Source: an uncultured Flavobacteriales bacterium
Lineage (GTDB): Bacteria; Bacteroidota; Bacteroidia; Palsa-965
DNA: 34,657 nt
Direction: 5' to 3'
Assembly: GCA_903873905.1 (NCBI GenBank)
Contig: CAIQQJ010000035.1
Coordinates: 1 to 34,657 of the forward strand
Shown here one piece after another: positions 13,843-22,189 of the stretch (position 1 is the first letter of the stretch; each line of letters begins with the position of its first letter). The position numbers and the translations under genes were made by a program. A model generated the notes under the pieces. The model had not been told where the DNA came from, did not search any database, and saw nothing but the letters and a program-made list of their open reading frames with translations.

Positions 13843-15795
13843 TCAGACCTTCAAACTTTCCAATTGATTTTGCAGCACCATCTCTTTCGCTTTCGCCACA
13901 ATAGCATCAACATCGAAGCCACATTCATTCCACAATTCGGCTTGCTCTCCGTGTTCAATCCATTTATCAGGAATGCCTAAACGTTTTACTTCGGCCTTGT
14001 AATTATTGTCAACCATGAATTCAATTACAGCTGAACCGAATCCACCTTGGATACATCCATCTTCTACTGTAATTATCTTGTCAAATTTTGAAAAAACCTC
14101 GTGCAACATTTTTTCGTCAATCGGTTTTACGAAACGCATATCGTAATGTGCTGCATCAACACCTGCTTTTTTCAATGTAGCGCAAGCCTCAACAACAAAA
14201 TTTCCTGGATGACCAATGGTGAGAATTGCAATGTCTTTTCCATTGCGAATTTTTCTTCCAGTTCCTATTTTAATTTCTTCGAATGGCGTTTTCCATTCAG
14301 GCATCACACCTTGTCCGCGTGGATAACGTATTGAAAATGGGAATGAATTTTTTTCGAGTTGTGCGGTGAACATCAAATTTCGCAATTCCGATTCATTCAT
14401 TGGTGCACTCACTACCATATTCGGAATGCAACGGAAAAAGGCCATGTCAAATGCACCATGATGCGTTTGACCATCAGCGCCTGCCAATCCACCGCGATCC
14501 AAACAGAACACAACGTGAAGGTTTTGCAAGGCCACATCATGCACCACTTGGTCGTAGGCGCGTTGCATGAAGGAGGAATAAATATTACAGAATGGAATCA
14601 TGCCTTGTGTGGCAAGACCTGCGGAAAAAGTCACTGCATGTTGTTCAGCAATTCCAACATCGATGGCTCGATCGGGCATTGCTTTCATCATGATGTTGAG
14701 TGAACATCCAGAAGGCATGGCAGGTGTAATGCCCATGATCTTCGGGTTTTTTTCTGCCAATTCTACCATGGTATTTCCAAAAACATCCTGATACTTTGGT
14801 GCTTGAGGTTCGTTTGAAACAGCCTTGATGATTTTACCAGTTGTCTTATCAAACAACCCTGGTGCGTGCCACAAAGTTGGATTTCCCTCTTCTGAAAATT
14901 TGAAACCTTTCCCTTTTGTGGTAAGCACATGAAGAATTTTCGGACCGGGAATGTCTTTCAAATCATTCATCACTTTCACCAAACGATCCACATCATGGCC
15001 ATCTACAGGACCGAAATAACGGAACTGAAGCGATTCAAAAAGATTGCTTTGTTTCAAAAGTGCAGCTTTCAAAGTATCGCTCACTTTCGAAGCGATATAC
15101 TGCGCATCGGGTCCGAACTTGGAAATCTTGCCAAGCAATTTCCACAAATCATCTTTTACCTTATTGTAAGTATGGGAAGTGGTAATGTCACTTAAGTATT
15201 CTTTCAGTGCACCGACATTCGGATCGATACTCATGCAGTTGTCATTTAATACAACCAATAAATTGCTTTTTTCAATTCCCGCATGATTCAACCCTTCGAA
15301 TGCCATTCCTGCGGTCATGGCGCCATCACCGATTATGGCAACAACCTGACGATTTTCCTTGTTGCGATTTGCAGCAACGGCCATTCCAAGTGCGGCAGAA
15401 ATGGAGGTGGAAGAATGTCCCACTCCAAATGAATCATATTCGCTTTCACTGCGTTTTGGAAAACCGGAAATGCCTTTGTAAATTCTGTTGGTATGAAAAA
15501 CTTTTCTGCGACCAGTAAGAATCTTGTGCCCGTAGGCTTGATGTCCAACATCCCAAACCAACTGATCGTAAGGCGTATCAAAAACATAATGAAGCGCAAC
15601 CGTTAATTCAACAACACCCAAACTCGCGCCAAAATGTCCACCTCTTTTTGAAACGAGATCAATAATATATTGACGTAATTCTTTGGAAACTTCTGGAAGT
15701 TGATCAACTCGAAGTTTGCGCAAGTCGGCGGGCAAATTGATCTGCTCGAGCAATTTACCTGCTTTGAATTCTCCGGAAAGTTGATTTTCACTCAT
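13843..15795 (-). CDS. dxs: 1-deoxy-D-xylulose-5-phosphate synthase
   Basis: Dxs is the thiamine-diphosphate enzyme that condenses pyruvate with glyceraldehyde 3-phosphate, the entry step of the MEP isoprenoid pathway. The 650-residue protein is of normal length. Family signatures in order are: GGHFGASLGVVELTVALHYVFD near the N-terminus; the ThDP/Mg motif GDGAMTAGMAFEGLNHAG followed by NDN; SFMQRAYDQ with DRGGLAGADGQTHHGAFD in the pyrimidine-binding domain; and a transketolase C-terminal domain (ITVEDGCIQGGFGSAVIEF). It has its own strong promoter. ispG of the same pathway lies about 11.6 kb away, on the same strand, so the two are not one operon. Confidence 0.97.
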   Translation of the reverse strand: MSENQLSGEFKAGKLLEQINLPADLRKLRVDQLPEVSKELRQYIIDLVSKRGGHFGASLGVVELTVALHYVFDTPYDQLVWDVGHQAYGHKILTGRRKVFHTNRIYKGISGFPKRSESEYDSFGVGHSSTSISAALGMAVAANRNKENRQVVAIIGDGAMTAGMAFEGLNHAGIEKSNLLVVLNDNCMSIDPNVGALKEYLSDITTSHTYNKVKDDLWKLLGKISKFGPDAQYIASKVSDTLKAALLKQSNLFESLQFRYFGPVDGHDVDRLVKVMNDLKDIPGPKILHVLTTKGKGFKFSEEGNPTLWHAPGLFDKTTGKIIKAVSNEPQAPKYQDVFGNTMVELAEKNPKIMGITPAMPSGCSLNIMMKAMPDRAIDVGIAEQHAVTFSAGLATQGMIPFCNIYSSFMQRAYDQVVHDVALQNLHVVFCLDRGGLAGADGQTHHGAFDMAFFRCIPNMVVSAPMNESELRNLMFTAQLEKNSFPFSIRYPRGQGVMPEWKTPFEEIKIGTGRKIRNGKDIAILTIGHPGNFVVEACATLKKAGVDAAHYDMRFVKPIDEKMLHEVFSKFDKIITVEDGCIQGGFGSAVIEFMVDNNYKAEVKRLGIPDKWIEHGEQAELWNECGFDVDAIVAKAKEMVLQNQLESLKV

Positions 15796-15808
15796 TTGTA
15801 AGGAGGAA

Positions 15809-15839
15809 CAAATATAAGAAGAAAAGAGGCTGAGGTCAA
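15809..15839 (-). promoter_or_regulatory. Promoter of dxs
   Basis: On the minus strand TTG (15839-15837) is followed after 20 bases by TATATTTG (15816-15809), a full Bacteroidetes -33/-7 match. It has the same spacing and the same -7 box as the rimP promoter. The predicted start is near 15803, which leaves a leader of only about eight bases before the ATG at 15795. Confidence 0.75.
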
Positions 15840-15913
15840 TAGTGGGATAACGTGGATTTCATTGGTTTCGTGTTGTGATACGAAGATGGAAGGGTTAAGG
15901 TTTGTTAATGAAA

Positions 15914-15947
15914 GGGGACAAGGGACGAGGGGTTAGGGACAAGGGGG
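15914..15947. repeat. GGGAC-type repeat tract (opposite orientation of 5641-5763)
   Basis: Units GGGGACAAGGGACGAGGGG and TTAGGGACAAGGGGG follow each other. Their complement (CCCTCGTCCCTTGTCCC) matches the GTCCC-type array at 5641-5763. The tract lies in the 392-base non-coding region between dxs and the beta-propeller gene. Apart from this tract, the hairpin at 16033 and the dxs promoter, I see nothing else in that region. Confidence 0.6.
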
Positions 15948-16032
15948 AATTCTTATTTTCGGAAATTCTCTCGATCTACGTGTTTTATTGTTTGAAACTG
16001 GGATGGTCTAAAATAGCCCTGATTGTAGTGTA

Positions 16033-16074
16033 AAGCCTCCCAACCCCAACAGAATTGTTGGGGGTGGGAGGCTT
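16033..16074. repeat. Long palindromic hairpin, copy 1 (CCCCAACA-GAAT-TGTTGGGG core)
   Basis: Two 19-base arms (16033-16051 and 16056-16074) pair with a single mismatch around a GAAT loop. The arms read AAGCCTCCCAACCCCAACA and the matching complement. No T-run follows, so it is not a standard terminator. The core 20 bases recur in reverse orientation at 18897-18916. It lies 114 bases before the beta-propeller gene start. Confidence 0.8.
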
Positions 16075-16187
16075 GAAACGGAAAGCAGGTGAGGTGTTTC
16101 CTGAAAACTGAAGATTTACTGCTCCAAATCTTGAAATTGGTTTTAACACTTCAAATGGCGAACTTACACCTTCTAAAAAAATCACAC

Positions 16188-18746
16188 ATGCGAAAATCTC
16201 AAATTCTTTTTCTTTCCATTGCTGCGGGCGGAATGGTTATGTTATTTCACAACATTGATTCATCGAGTAAAAAAACAGCACTTGTCACTCGTCCATCTTC
16301 ACTTGCCACCACAGAAAAAGAGGGTGAACGCACAGAGGCTTTAGAGGGCATGCAATGGATGAATCGCGCGCGTGCTTATCCGAATGCTGACATTCCTGCG
16401 AATGCATATGAAATGGCCATGCTGCAACATACTGCGCGTTTCGGAAATCAGCAATCGACTGCGAGTGGAACTTGGACAAGTATTGGACCGAATAATGTTG
16501 GAGGAAGATCTTTGTGCGTTGCGATTGATCCGATTGACACAAATAAAATTTGGATGGGTTCTGCTGGTGGAGGTTTATGGAAATCAACTGTTGGCGGATT
16601 GGGCACCAATGCATGGACGTATGTTCCGATTGGATTTCCTGTTGTGGGTGTGAGCACTGTTGCCATCAATCCTGTAAATCCACAAGTGATGTACATCGGA
16701 ACAGGGGAAACATATAATCTCGGTTCGTATGGAGTGGGTTTGACAGATCGTACAACGCGTGGTTCTTATGGAATGGGAATTTTCAAAAGTGTTGATGGTG
16801 GTGTAACATGGACACAAGCATTGAATTGGTCGTATCAACAACAACAATGTATTTGGGAAATTGTAATCAATCCCCTTCGACCGAACACTGTTTTTGCAGC
16901 CACCACTCAAGGCGTTTACAAGAGTACAGATGCTGGTGCAAATTGGGTGCAAGTGTTGAATGTTCCTGTTTGTATGGATCTTGCCTTGTTGTCTAATGAT
17001 ACAACCGTGATCATGTGTGGTGCAGGTGACATGAATTCCACAAACAAAGGTTTGTATCGTTCTGCTGATGGTGGATTGAATTGGTCCATCGTCTCTGGAA
17101 TTCCGAATGCAAGTCATTTGGGAAGAACCACCGTTGCGTTGTATCCCACAAACAACAGTATTGCCATTGCACAAGTTTGTGATGTGTACAACACAATTGG
17201 ATTTTATAAAACCATTGACAAGGGTGTAACCTGGACAACGATTTCCTCAACGGATATTTGTGGATATCAAGGGTGGTATTGTAAGGGAATGGCATTCATG
17301 CCTGGCAATCAGAATGTATTTCTTGCGGGTGGTGTGAACATGTATAAATCCACCGATGGCGGTGCAAATTATTCTCAAATTTCAGATATGAATTGGGGGC
17401 CACAATACATGCACTCCGATGTTCATGATATTGTTGTGAATCCACAAAACCCGTACAGCATTTTTGTTGTAACAGATGGAGGACTCGTTCGCTCTTGGGA
17501 TTTCGGAACTTCTTATACCGAATGCACTGACGGTTATGTTACTTCACAATGTTATATCGGTTCTGTTTCTCAAACCAATCCTAATTTTGCATTGTCAGGT
17601 TTGCAGGATAATTTTTCTGTGGAATATAATGGAACACCCTATTGGACTCCTGTGATGGGTGGTGATGGTTGTTATAATGCAATTGATCCTTCCAGTGATA
17701 TGAATTCATTTGTTGCCTATCAATACTTGAATGTTTTTATTTCTACCGATCAAGGCGCATCTTACAATTACCAAGTTAATTATGAACCTTCTTATCCTAC
17801 AGGTGGAAATCCTTGCGCGTTTTTGGCGCCATATATTATTTGTCCTAATCCAACTTCCAGAATGTACGCAGGAACAACAGGAATCATTCGCAGTGATGAT
17901 GGTGGATATTCCTGGCCGGTTGTAAGTGCAGATCCGATTGATAATGGTAATTATGTTTTGAGTATTGCGGTTTCTTCCACCAATTCAGATTCGGTTTACA
18001 TTGCCACTGCTCCAGATATTTCTCCAATGAAATTGATGTTGAGTGCTGATGCGGGAGTAACTTTTGTTGATCGTTCTGCTGGATTACCGAATCGTTATCC
18101 AAGAAGAATTGCTGTTGATCCGCGCAACAGTAAAATTGTTTATGTAGTGTTTGCTGGTTTTGGAACTGGACACATTTTCAAAAGTGTCAATGCAGGTGTA
18201 ACGTGGAATGACATCACTGGCACTTTACCAGATGTTCCAACACATTGTGTTTTTCTTGATCCGCAATATCCCGATATCGTTTATGTTGGTTCCGACATTG
18301 GACTTTACGTAAGTACGAATGGTGGAACCACATGGGCATCACACAACACAGGACTTCCCGATTGGACAATGGTGTATGATTTGGTTTCCTGCAATGCAAA
18401 TCGCTCCGTGAAATGTTTCACACATGGTCATGGTGCATGGGAAAGAAGTTTGAATGATGTGATCAGTGATGTGAATGAGCATCCAATGCAAACACCATTC
18501 TCCATTTCTGTTTTCCCGAATCCTGTAAATGAAAATGCAACTTTGGTTTTCGGAGAATCAACAGGACCTGTTCAGATTTCGATTCTTGATTTGCAAGGGA
18601 AAATAGTTTTCTCGAAGGAAATTACACTTGATCCAGCATCACCAACACTTCATGTTGATGTGAGTGAGTGGGCGAGTGGTTGTTATATAATACAAGCTGT
18701 GAATGGAAATAAAGTAGGATCACAGAAATTATTGGTGCAACATTAA
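16188..18746 (+). CDS. Large secreted Asp-box beta-propeller protein with T9SS sorting domain
   Basis: This is an 852-residue exported protein. A signal or anchor-like N-terminus (MRKSQILFLSIAAGGMVMLF) is followed by a pro-region-like segment. The body carries at least twelve Asp-box (BNR-type) motifs of the S-x-D-x-G-x-x-W kind, such as SVDGGVTWTQ, STDAGANWVQ, SDDGGYSWPV and SVNAGVTWND. Twelve boxes suit one large or two consecutive propellers, as in sortilin/Vps10 and GH74-like proteins. The opening WTSIGPNNVGGR with GSAGGGLWKS is typical of Bacteroidetes secreted propellers. Residues about 770-852 are a T9SS type A sorting domain (VFPNPVNENATLVF). No sialidase or GH74 catalytic residues can be claimed. 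The upstream in-frame GTG at 16089 would bury the signal peptide, so the ATG at 16188 was chosen. Confidence 0.9.
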   Translation: MRKSQILFLSIAAGGMVMLFHNIDSSSKKTALVTRPSSLATTEKEGERTEALEGMQWMNRARAYPNADIPANAYEMAMLQHTARFGNQQSTASGTWTSIGPNNVGGRSLCVAIDPIDTNKIWMGSAGGGLWKSTVGGLGTNAWTYVPIGFPVVGVSTVAINPVNPQVMYIGTGETYNLGSYGVGLTDRTTRGSYGMGIFKSVDGGVTWTQALNWSYQQQQCIWEIVINPLRPNTVFAATTQGVYKSTDAGANWVQVLNVPVCMDLALLSNDTTVIMCGAGDMNSTNKGLYRSADGGLNWSIVSGIPNASHLGRTTVALYPTNNSIAIAQVCDVYNTIGFYKTIDKGVTWTTISSTDICGYQGWYCKGMAFMPGNQNVFLAGGVNMYKSTDGGANYSQISDMNWGPQYMHSDVHDIVVNPQNPYSIFVVTDGGLVRSWDFGTSYTECTDGYVTSQCYIGSVSQTNPNFALSGLQDNFSVEYNGTPYWTPVMGGDGCYNAIDPSSDMNSFVAYQYLNVFISTDQGASYNYQVNYEPSYPTGGNPCAFLAPYIICPNPTSRMYAGTTGIIRSDDGGYSWPVVSADPIDNGNYVLSIAVSSTNSDSVYIATAPDISPMKLMLSADAGVTFVDRSAGLPNRYPRRIAVDPRNSKIVYVVFAGFGTGHIFKSVNAGVTWNDITGTLPDVPTHCVFLDPQYPDIVYVGSDIGLYVSTNGGTTWASHNTGLPDWTMVYDLVSCNANRSVKCFTHGHGAWERSLNDVISDVNEHPMQTPFSISVFPNPVNENATLVFGESTGPVQISILDLQGKIVFSKEITLDPASPTLHVDVSEWASGCYIIQAVNGNKVGSQKLLVQH

Positions 18747-18842
18747 GGAGTGATTTGCAGATTTCTGATGTGCAGATTGTTTTTAATAGGTGATCGATAA
18801 CTTATAACGGCTTACTTTATTTCGACAGCCTCCTTTTCTTTA

Positions 18843-18949
18843 AGGCGTGTCCTTCCTTCGTCAGGTCGGGCTATCCGTTGCAAGTCCTCGTCCCAACCCC
18901 AACAATTCTGTTGGGGGGACTGTGGGCTTTCCTCTTCTATCCCTCACGC
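18843..18949. repeat. Structured intergenic element (GCGTG...CACGC) with nested palindrome
   Basis: The element opens with AAGGCGTGTCC and closes with ATCCCTCACGC, so GCGTG and CACGC can pair and close a stem. Inside are AGGTCGGGCTATCCG, then the palindrome at 18897-18916, then GGGCTTTCCTCTTCT. The 5' half is shared with the truncated copy at 2341-2374. I recall elements with this GGGCGTGCC...GGTCGGGCT...CTATCCCTCACGC framework as dispersed intergenic repeats in Bacteroidetes genomes, but could not check this here. It lies between two convergent genes. Confidence 0.5.
18897..18916. repeat. Palindrome copy 2 (reverse orientation)
   Basis: CCCCAACA (18897-18904), ATTC loop, TGTTGGGG (18909-18916): a perfect eight-pair stem. 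The loop ATTC is the complement of the GAAT loop at 16052-16055, so this is the same 20-base sequence in the other orientation. The two copies bracket the beta-propeller gene. Confidence 0.8.
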
Positions 18950-19034
18950 AGACTTCGATACATTTTTGTTTTTGATGTCAAATGGAAGAAGGAATTATAA
19001 AACAGTTTCTAAAAAAACAAAAATGTATCGAAGT
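18949..19034. repeat. Perfect 22-base inverted repeat containing the 21-base repeat
   Basis: The arm at 18952-18973 (ACTTCGATACATTTTTG...) is perfectly complementary to 19013-19034, with a 39-base spacer. The first arm together with bases 18949-18951 contains the exact copy of the 21 bases found after infB at 13017-13037. It is placed between the ends of two convergent genes, so it may act as a bidirectional transcription stop, although neither side has a long uninterrupted T-run. Confidence 0.8.
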
Positions 19035-19041
19035 AGGGAAT

Positions 19042-19725
19042 TTATTTCACCACTTCTCCATCGTGCAAACGAATCGAGCGATCGGTTTGTGCGGCGAGCG
19101 CCATGTCGTGTGTCACCACCAAAATTGTTTGACCGAATTTTTCTTTCAGTTCCTTGAACGTATCAAAAACATTTTGTGCGTTTTTTGAATCAAGATTTCC
19201 CGTTGGCTCATCGCCGAATATAATATCAGGATCATTGATCAGCGCGCGAACGATTGCGACGCGTTGCTGTTGTCCACCAGAAAGTTTGTTCGCCCTTTTG
19301 TCGGCTTGATCTGCCAATCCCAACATTTCCAATTTTTCCATTGCACGTTTCTTGATTTCCGGCTCGGGATATTTTGCGAGTTTCAAGGCGGGCAACATCA
19401 CATTTTCAAGAACGGTGAATTCGGGAAGCAAATAGTGAAACTGAAAAACAAAACCGATTTTAGCATTACGGATTTCAGCCAATTGGTTTTTAGTTTTTTT
19501 GCTCAAATCTTCTCCATCCAAAAAAATCTGTCCTTCATAATCCGTATCCAAAGTGGAAAGCACGTAGAGCAAAGTTGATTTTCCACTTCCAGAAGAACCG
19601 ATGATGGAAACGAATTCTCCGCGTTTGATGGAAATGTCAACATTCTTCAGCGCCTGAAAATCCACAGGGTCTCTGAAAAACTTGCTGAGATTTTTTGTTT
19701 CGAATATGTAATTCTCTTTAGACAC
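19042..19725 (-). CDS. ABC transporter ATP-binding protein (LolD/MacB-type)
   Basis: This 227-residue nucleotide-binding subunit energises the adjacent permease. Walker A is GSSGSGKST (43-51), followed by the Q-loop in [16 protein letters not shown] (94 onward). The signature is LSGGQQQR (148-155), Walker B is [13 protein letters not shown] (168-180), and the H-loop is His206 in VVTHD. The [10 protein letters not shown] and DEPTGNLDS motifs are those of the MacB/LolD/FtsE group, which move lipoproteins, peptides or drugs by mechanotransmission rather than by membrane translocation. It is the last gene of the adaptor-permease-ATPase set, 46 bases after the permease. The exported substrate is unknown. 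Confidence 0.95.
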   Translation of the reverse strand: MSKENYIFETKNLSKFFRDPVDFQALKNVDISIKRGEFVSIIGSSGSGKSTLLYVLSTLDTDYEGQIFLDGEDLSKKTKNQLAEIRNAKIGFVFQFHYLLPEFTVLENVMLPALKLAKYPEPEIKKRAMEKLEMLGLADQADKRANKLSGGQQQRVAIVRALINDPDIIFGDEPTGNLDSKNAQNVFDTFKELKEKFGQTILVVTHDMALAAQTDRSIRLHDGEVVK

Positions 19726-19743
19726 TTTTTTATAAATTATTTT

Positions 19744-19771
19744 TTGCCGCAGAGTGGCAGAAGACGCGGAG
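19744..19771. repeat. CGCAGAG-type intergenic repeat remnant
   Basis: The 46-base gap between the permease and ATPase genes contains GCCGCAGAGTGGCAGAAGAC followed by GCGGAG. It has a GCAGAG-like unit three times in degenerate form. This looks like a decayed CGCAGAG-type tandem repeat of the kind scattered in Bacteroidetes intergenic DNA. The family assignment is from memory. Confidence 0.35.
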
Positions 19772-21037
19772 TTATTTTGAACGAATGATATCTATGGCAT
19801 CCACTTTTGCGGCTTTGCGGGCGGGAATGTAACCTGCCAGTGCAGTTACAATCAAACCAAAACAATAAGCGAAAATGAAAAAGCCAGGTGATGAATTGAA
19901 TTTTAAGTATTTCATGGAAACAAATCCATTAATGTCCATCCGAATGCTTCCAACAATTTTCTGCATCAGAAAACCGATCAACAATCCAAGCAACCCACCG
20001 AAAATTCCAATCATGAGTGATTCAATCAGGAAAATGATCTTGATGTCTTTGTCTTTAAAACCAGTTGCTTTTAAAATGGCAATGTCAGGCATCTTTTCAT
20101 AAATGATCATCATGAGAATGTTGAAAATTCCAAAACCGGAAACAATCAAAATAGAAATGATGATAAGATACGTTACCAAATTCTGGATTTTGAATACGCT
20201 AAAAATATTTTCATTTGCCGCTTTCCAATCTTGCGCCTTGAAACCGAATTTATCGTGGTAATGTTTTGCAATCGTTTCCGCAGTATTGATGTCCTTCAGT
20301 TTTATATTGATATCAGTAATGTAAGAGCCATCGACGCCCAAAAGTTTTTGACCATTGTGGATGTTGATGAACGCACGTGCATTATCCAATTCCGTAATTC
20401 CTGATTTGTGAATTCCTGTAACGCGCATATCCAATGCAACTCCTTTGGGAGATGTCACCGTCATGTTATCACCGATTTTCGCTCCAAGTTTTTTTGCCAA
20501 ACCTTCGCCAAGGATAATTCCATTGGGGGAAGTTTCAAGATCCAGCAAATTCCCTTCTGTCATGTATTTCTCCAAATCGAAAATTGCATTTTCCTTTTCT
20601 ATGTTCACACCTGAAACACGGCCGGAGGCTTGTGCGAGGCCAAGTCGGAATAAGGATTGTGTTCCAATAAAAGGGGAAACACCTAGTACTTCAGGATCTT
20701 TTTCAATAAGGTCCATGATTTGTTTTCCATCTTTCACCTTGGGATCTTCATCTTTCGGTTTTTGATTGCGAACAACAATCCATGCATTTTTATTTGTGTT
20801 GGACATTTCCAAAATACTCTGACGCACCTCCTGCACATCATTATAAATCCGAACGTTTGCAGTGGTATTTACCGTTTCTTCAATGAACGTAGATTGAAAG
20901 CCCGACATCAAGCCTGCCTGAAAAATAAAAATTGCAATTCCAAATGTCACGCCCAGCATAGCCACAATTGTCTGACGCTTCTTTGAAACAAGATGCGTCA
21001 TTGCAATTCGGAAGACTGGACTTTTGAAGAAGGACAT
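19772..21037 (-). CDS. ABC transporter permease (MacB/FtsX family)
   Basis: This 421-residue inner-membrane protein has the MacB/LolC layout. One helix is near the N-terminus (about 25-45, TIVAMLGVTFGIAIFIFQAGLMSG). A large periplasmic MacB_PCD-type domain covers about 50-280 and contains GIILGEGLAKKLGAKIGD. Three helices close the protein (about 285-410), ending ALAGYIPARKAAKVDAIDIIRSK, the FtsX-domain hallmark. With the lipoprotein adaptor upstream (66-base gap) and the ATPase downstream it forms a MacAB-like exporter. No outer-membrane channel gene is in this cluster. The TolC-like protein at 30638 belongs to a different locus but could be shared. Confidence 0.93.
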   Translation of the reverse strand: MSFFKSPVFRIAMTHLVSKKRQTIVAMLGVTFGIAIFIFQAGLMSGFQSTFIEETVNTTANVRIYNDVQEVRQSILEMSNTNKNAWIVVRNQKPKDEDPKVKDGKQIMDLIEKDPEVLGVSPFIGTQSLFRLGLAQASGRVSGVNIEKENAIFDLEKYMTEGNLLDLETSPNGIILGEGLAKKLGAKIGDNMTVTSPKGVALDMRVTGIHKSGITELDNARAFINIHNGQKLLGVDGSYITDINIKLKDINTAETIAKHYHDKFGFKAQDWKAANENIFSVFKIQNLVTYLIIISILIVSGFGIFNILMMIIYEKMPDIAILKATGFKDKDIKIIFLIESLMIGIFGGLLGLLIGFLMQKIVGSIRMDINGFVSMKYLKFNSSPGFFIFAYCFGLIVTALAGYIPARKAAKVDAIDIIRSK

Positions 21038-21103
21038 TTTTTTAATTGGTTGGAGGTGATTAGGAATGATAAATTCTATTCATCAATTACTAATTTTCAT
21101 TTA

Positions 21104-22189
21104 CTATTTAATTATTTCATCCGATTCTGTAATTCCGCCAAGAATTTCAACATACTGCAAGTCGGAAACACCTGTTTGAACTTTCACGGGTTCGTCCTTC
21201 CCTTTCACATTTACCATTTTTCCCGGCAACAAATATTCACGTGGAATAACTAGAATGTTTTTTTTCTCTGAAATGACAATGTTTGCTTCCACTGACATTC
21301 CTGAAAAAACTCTAAGACCATTTGGTATTTCCACTGAAGAAATTACTCGTGAGGTTTTGTTACCCGGACTGATTCGTGGATATTCTTCTTCCACCACACC
21401 TTTGAATTCCTTGTCTTTGTATGCGTCAATTGTATAAACAATATTTTGTCCTCTTGATAATTGTGCAATATCGGTTTCATCAACGCTTAATTCTACTTCG
21501 AAGGAAGATGCGTCTCCAATTTCCAACACGGGTAATTGGGGTCCAACAAGCTCACCAGTTTTTGGAATGATGTCGTATACTTTCCCATTTACTGCGGAGG
21601 TGATTGTATAATCGCTGTGATTAGAAGATTGTGCATCGAATTGCAATTTTGCATTTGTAAATTCTGTTTTCAATCGATCGCGTGTGCTGCTTAAATTGCT
21701 TTGCGCGCGTTGGTAAATAGCGCGTGACGATTCGTATTGCACTTTCGATTGATCAAATTGCAATTGTGATGCGGCATTCTGTTTCAACAAGTTTGAATAA
21801 CGAATGTAATTGACAGAATCCAATTCATATTTTGATTTGGCCGAACTTACATCTTGCTTGAGTGCTGAAATCAATGCGCCATTTTCATCTGCATTTTTCT
21901 GCGCAAGATTCAATTGGTTTTTTGCGGCGTCTACATTTATTTGTGTTACTTCACTTCTCACGGTAAGCAAAGGCTGTCCCACCTTTACAGAATCTCCAAC
22001 ATGCACGTGAATTTCCTCTACATATCCAGCAAGTTTTGCGAACACCTTATAATCGTTTTTTGGAAAAACTTTTCCTGAAGCATAAACCGCTTCTGTCAAA
22101 TCACGGCGTTCGGGATGAGTGCTTGAACCTTTTTTACTGCAGGAAAATAGTGCAAGTGAAATGGGTATGGCTAGAATGAAATATTTCAT
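21104..22189 (-). CDS. Lipoprotein periplasmic adaptor (MacA-like membrane fusion protein)
   Basis: This is a 361-residue adaptor (HlyD/MacA family) that bridges an inner-membrane pump and the outer membrane. The N-terminus MKYFILAIPISLALFSC has a lipobox with Cys17 as the lipidated residue. A split lipoyl/barrel-sandwich domain is visible (VEEIHVHVGDSVKVGQPLLTV ... TITSAVNGKVYDIIPKTGELV). Between its halves lies a long helical hairpin (about residues 75-170, rich in Gln, Lys, Asn and Ser). A beta-barrel domain follows (FEVELSVDETDIAQLSRGQNIV). It is the first gene of the adaptor-permease-ATPase operon. A TACTTTTA box at 22209-22216 is one base off the -7 consensus. Confidence 0.92.
   Translation of the reverse strand: MKYFILAIPISLALFSCSKKGSSTHPERRDLTEAVYASGKVFPKNDYKVFAKLAGYVEEIHVHVGDSVKVGQPLLTVRSEVTQINVDAAKNQLNLAQKNADENGALISALKQDVSSAKSKYELDSVNYIRYSNLLKQNAASQLQFDQSKVQYESSRAIYQRAQSNLSSTRDRLKTEFTNAKLQFDAQSSNHSDYTITSAVNGKVYDIIPKTGELVGPQLPVLEIGDASSFEVELSVDETDIAQLSRGQNIVYTIDAYKDKEFKGVVEEEYPRISPGNKTSRVISSVEIPNGLRVFSGMSVEANIVISEKKNILVIPREYLLPGKMVNVKGKDEPVKVQTGVSDLQYVEILGGITESDEIIK

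Noticed and set aside
16089-16187. Upstream GTG start for the propeller gene
   Set aside because: It would bury the signal-like segment 33 residues into the protein; the ATG at 16188 gives a usual N-terminus.
18866-18900. tRNA-like stretch (GTTGCAAGTCC resembles a T-arm)
   Set aside because: No acceptor stem, anticodon arm or complete cloverleaf can be drawn around it; the stretch belongs to the structured repeat.
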